Below are positions 5,907-7,648 of a DNA stretch of 7,648 nt, piece after piece. The stretch's first letter is position 1. The number at the start of each line of letters is the position of its first letter. The translations under genes were made by a program, and so were the position numbers. The notes beneath the pieces are model-generated. The model was not told where the DNA came from, searched no databases, and saw nothing but the letters and a program-made list of their open reading frames with translations. Source of the stretch: Microbacteriaceae bacterium (lineage in GTDB: Bacteria > Actinomycetota > Actinomycetes > Actinomycetales > Microbacteriaceae); assembly GCA_022701925.1 (NCBI GenBank), contig JAKONM010000286.1:1-7648 (forward strand). Reading direction: 5' to 3'.

Positions 5907-7378
5907 GCCCCTGCGGCGAGCGCGGTGCGCAGCGCGCGCACTCGGGCCAGGCTCTCGTCCCTGCCCAGCAGGTCCAGCGACTCGAACAGCGGCGGGGAGA
6001 CGCGGCGGCCGCTCGTCGCGACCCGCACGGGGCCGAAGGCGACGCGCGGCTTCAGCCCCAGGTCCTCCACCAGCGAGGATTCGAGCGCCCGCTGCACGGA
6101 CGGCGCGTCCCAGTCGCCGACGCCCTCGAGCGCGGTCTGCGCGGCCGCCAGCACGTCGGCCGCGTTCTTCGGCAGCCCCTTCACCGCCTCGGGGTCGACG
6201 ACCAGCGCGTCGGCCGTGGTGAAGAACGAACCGAGCAGGTCGGGGGCCTGGCCCAGCAGCTGCATCCGCTCCTGCACCAGCGGAGTCAGCCGCGCCAGCA
6301 GGGCCAGCTGCTGCTCCGACGGCTCCGCGGGCAGCACCTCGCGCGCCTGCAGGTAGGGCACCATCCGCGCCGCCAGGTCGGCGGGGTCGAGCAGGCGGAT
6401 GTGGTCGCCGTTGATCGCCTCCGCCTTCTTCAGGTCGAAGCGGGCGGGGTTCGGGTTCACGTTGCGCACGTCGAAGGCCGCGGCCATCTCCTGCCGCGAG
6501 AACACGTCGCGGTCGGGCCCGATCGACCAGCCCAGCAGGGCCAGGTAGTTCAGCAGCCCCTCCGGGATGAAGCCCCGCTCGCGGTGCAGGAACAGGTTCG
6601 ACTCCGGGTCGCGCTTCGACAGCTTCTTGGTGCCGTCGCCGAGCACCAGCGGCAGGTGCCCGACGCGCGGCACCCAGCGGGCCACCCCGATGTCGATCAG
6701 CGCGTGGTACAGCGCGATCTGCCGCGGGGTGGAAGGCAGCAGGTCCTCGCCGCGCAGCACGTCGGTGACGCGCATCAGGGCGTCGTCCACCGGGTTGACC
6801 AGCGTGTAGAGCGGCTGTCCGCCGGGACGCACCACCACGAAGTCGGGGAAGGAGCCGGCGGCGAAGGTGATCGGCCCGCGCACCAGGTCGTCGAACGACA
6901 GGTCGTCGTCGGGCACCCGCAGGCGCAGCGCCGGCTGGCGGTCCTCCGCGCGGTAGCGGTCGCGCTCGGCGGGGTCCCGCTCCCAGTTGCCGTAGCCCTG
7001 CTGCACCGCGCGGCCCTCGGCGCGGTTGCGCGCCTCGATCTCCTCCGCGTTCATGAAGGACTCGTAGAGGTGGCCCGACGCGGTCAGCCGCTCGATCACG
7101 TCGCGGTAGACGTCGCCCCGCAGTGACTGGCGGTAGGGCCCGTCGGGGCCGCCCCGGTCGATGCCCTCGTCCCAGTCGAGCCCCAGCCAGGTCAGCGCCT
7201 CGAGGATCTGGCCGTAGGACTGCTCGCTGTCCCGGGCCGAGTCGGTGTCCTCGATGCGGAAGACGAAGGTGCCGCCGTGGTGGCGCGCGAACGCCCAGTT
7301 GTAGAGCGCCGTGCGGACCAGGCCCACGTGGGGGCTGCCGGTGGGGCTGGGGGCCATGCGGACGCGGACGTCGCTCAT
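5903..7378 (-). CDS. gltX: Glutamate-tRNA ligase (GluRS)
   Basis: Cytosolic class I aminoacyl-tRNA synthetase that attaches glutamate to tRNA-Glu. In organisms without GlnRS it also charges tRNA-Gln, making the substrate for GatCAB. It is 491 residues, the usual GluRS length. Motifs: APSPTGSPHVG (9-19, the HIGH-type signature), FRIEDTD (40-46), LVNPVDDALMRVTDVLRGED (193-212), STPRQIALYHAL (216-227), and KKLSKRD (251-257, the KMSKS loop). The tRNA anticodon-binding helical domain follows from about 320. The Cys residues that bind zinc in E. coli GluRS are absent, and I see no Cys anywhere in the protein. The ATG at 7376-7378 has AGGAG at 7390-7394, a long 11-base spacing. It starts 30 bases after the FAH-family gene and overlaps the cytochrome gene by four bases, so all three are probably co-transcribed. 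Confidence 0.97.
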   Translation of the reverse strand: MSDVRVRMAPSPTGSPHVGLVRTALYNWAFARHHGGTFVFRIEDTDSARDSEQSYGQILEALTWLGLDWDEGIDRGGPDGPYRQSLRGDVYRDVIERLTASGHLYESFMNAEEIEARNRAEGRAVQQGYGNWERDPAERDRYRAEDRQPALRLRVPDDDLSFDDLVRGPITFAAGSFPDFVVVRPGGQPLYTLVNPVDDALMRVTDVLRGEDLLPSTPRQIALYHALIDIGVARWVPRVGHLPLVLGDGTKKLSKRDPESNLFLHRERGFIPEGLLNYLALLGWSIGPDRDVFSRQEMAAAFDVRNVNPNPARFDLKKAEAINGDHIRLLDPADLAARMVPYLQAREVLPAEPSEQQLALLARLTPLVQERMQLLGQAPDLLGSFFTTADALVVDPEAVKGLPKNAADVLAAAQTALEGVGDWDAPSVQRALESSLVEDLGLKPRVAFGPVRVATSGRRVSPPLFESLDLLGRDESLARVRALRTALAAGA

Positions 7379-7408
7379 GAGTGGGGGTGCTCCTGGGTCG
7401 TGGCGGGG

Positions 7409-7648
7409 TCAGTCGCGCAGGGCGACGTGGTTGGTGAGCGCGCCGATGCCGGCGATGGAGACCTCGACCTCGTCGCCGACCTCCATCGGGCCGACGCCCT
7501 CGGGGGTGCCGGTCATGATCACGTCGCCGGGCAGCAGCGTCATCACCGACGACACGTGCTCGACGAGGGTCGGGACGTCGAAGATCAGGTCGCTGGTGGA
7601 GCCGTCCTGCTGGAGGTCGCCGTTGAGGTGGGTCTGCACCGAGCGGCC
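7409..7648 (-). CDS. Fumarylacetoacetate hydrolase (FAH) family protein, C-terminal part (5' end cut by window edge)
   Basis: Only the last 79 residues are present, and the reading frame runs off the right edge. The segment QDGSTSDLIFDVPTLVEHVS, then LLPGDVIMTGTPEGVGP, then GDEVEVSIAGIGALTNHV, is the standard C-terminal end of FAH-superfamily enzymes, a group that includes 2-hydroxyhepta-2,4-diene-1,7-dioate isomerases, acylpyruvate hydrolases and oxaloacetate decarboxylases. The metal-binding acidic residues lie upstream, outside the window, so the reaction cannot be specified. A GTG inside the fragment at 7637-7639 is internal, not the start. A FAH-family gene directly upstream of gltX is a known actinobacterial arrangement, which supports both calls. 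Confidence 0.9.
   Translation of the reverse strand, partial: GRSVQTHLNGDLQQDGSTSDLIFDVPTLVEHVSSVMTLLPGDVIMTGTPEGVGPMEVGDEVEVSIAGIGALTNHVALRD

Noticed and set aside
5774..7126. Long plus-strand frame antisense to gltX.
   Set aside because: The translation is Gln/Arg/His-rich shadow sequence without a domain. gltX on the other strand carries all class I synthetase motifs.
1..7648. Search for CRISPR arrays, insertion sequences, integrases, toxin-antitoxin or phage genes.
   Set aside because: No regularly spaced repeats, transposase-like frames, terminal inverted repeats or compositional break were seen. The tRNA gene is intact with no duplicated 3' end nearby that would indicate an attachment site.

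Overview
The window looks like an ordinary chromosomal segment of a very GC-rich Actinomycetota bacterium. Support for this: nearly every third codon position in the real genes is G or C, there are two GPP34-family genes (a family common in actinobacteria), the GluRS is of the actinobacterial type and sits next to a FAH-family gene, and the tRNA gene carries no encoded CCA. I cannot place it to genus. A member of Thermoleophilia or of the classical actinomycetes would both fit.

All genes except one short one lie on the minus strand. From right to left, which is the direction of transcription, they are as follows. A FAH-family hydrolase, cut by the right edge, is followed after about 30 bases by gltX (glutamyl-tRNA synthetase). 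gltX overlaps, by a GTGA junction, a multi-His membrane cytochrome b. These three are probably one transcription unit. A tRNA-Gln(CTG) gene follows, with a strong hairpin terminator just behind it. Then comes a GPP34 protein (here called GPP34-B), a small plus-strand gene of unknown function, and a second GPP34 protein (GPP34-A). Next is acs (acetyl-CoA synthetase), with a striking palindromic leader, and last an SsuA/NrtA-type substrate-binding lipoprotein cut by the left edge.

Functional links: GluRS and tRNA-Gln belong together in bacteria that lack GlnRS, where GluRS mischarges tRNA-Gln and the GatCAB amidotransferase converts Glu to Gln. Their proximity is therefore meaningful, although a cytochrome gene sits between them. 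acs supplies acetyl-CoA from acetate. The two GPP34 paralogs flank an 86-residue, probably beta-rich unknown protein that is transcribed divergently from GPP34-A and converges on GPP34-B. This is the least understood part of the window. The left-edge lipoprotein is probably the first gene of an ABC importer operon that continues outside.

I found no mobile element, CRISPR array, toxin-antitoxin pair or defence system. The best leads are the GPP34/unknown/GPP34 locus with its intergenic dyad, the paired GACGTC palindromes in the acs leader, and a direct repeat in front of the transporter gene. No gene-free stretch exceeds about 130 bases.
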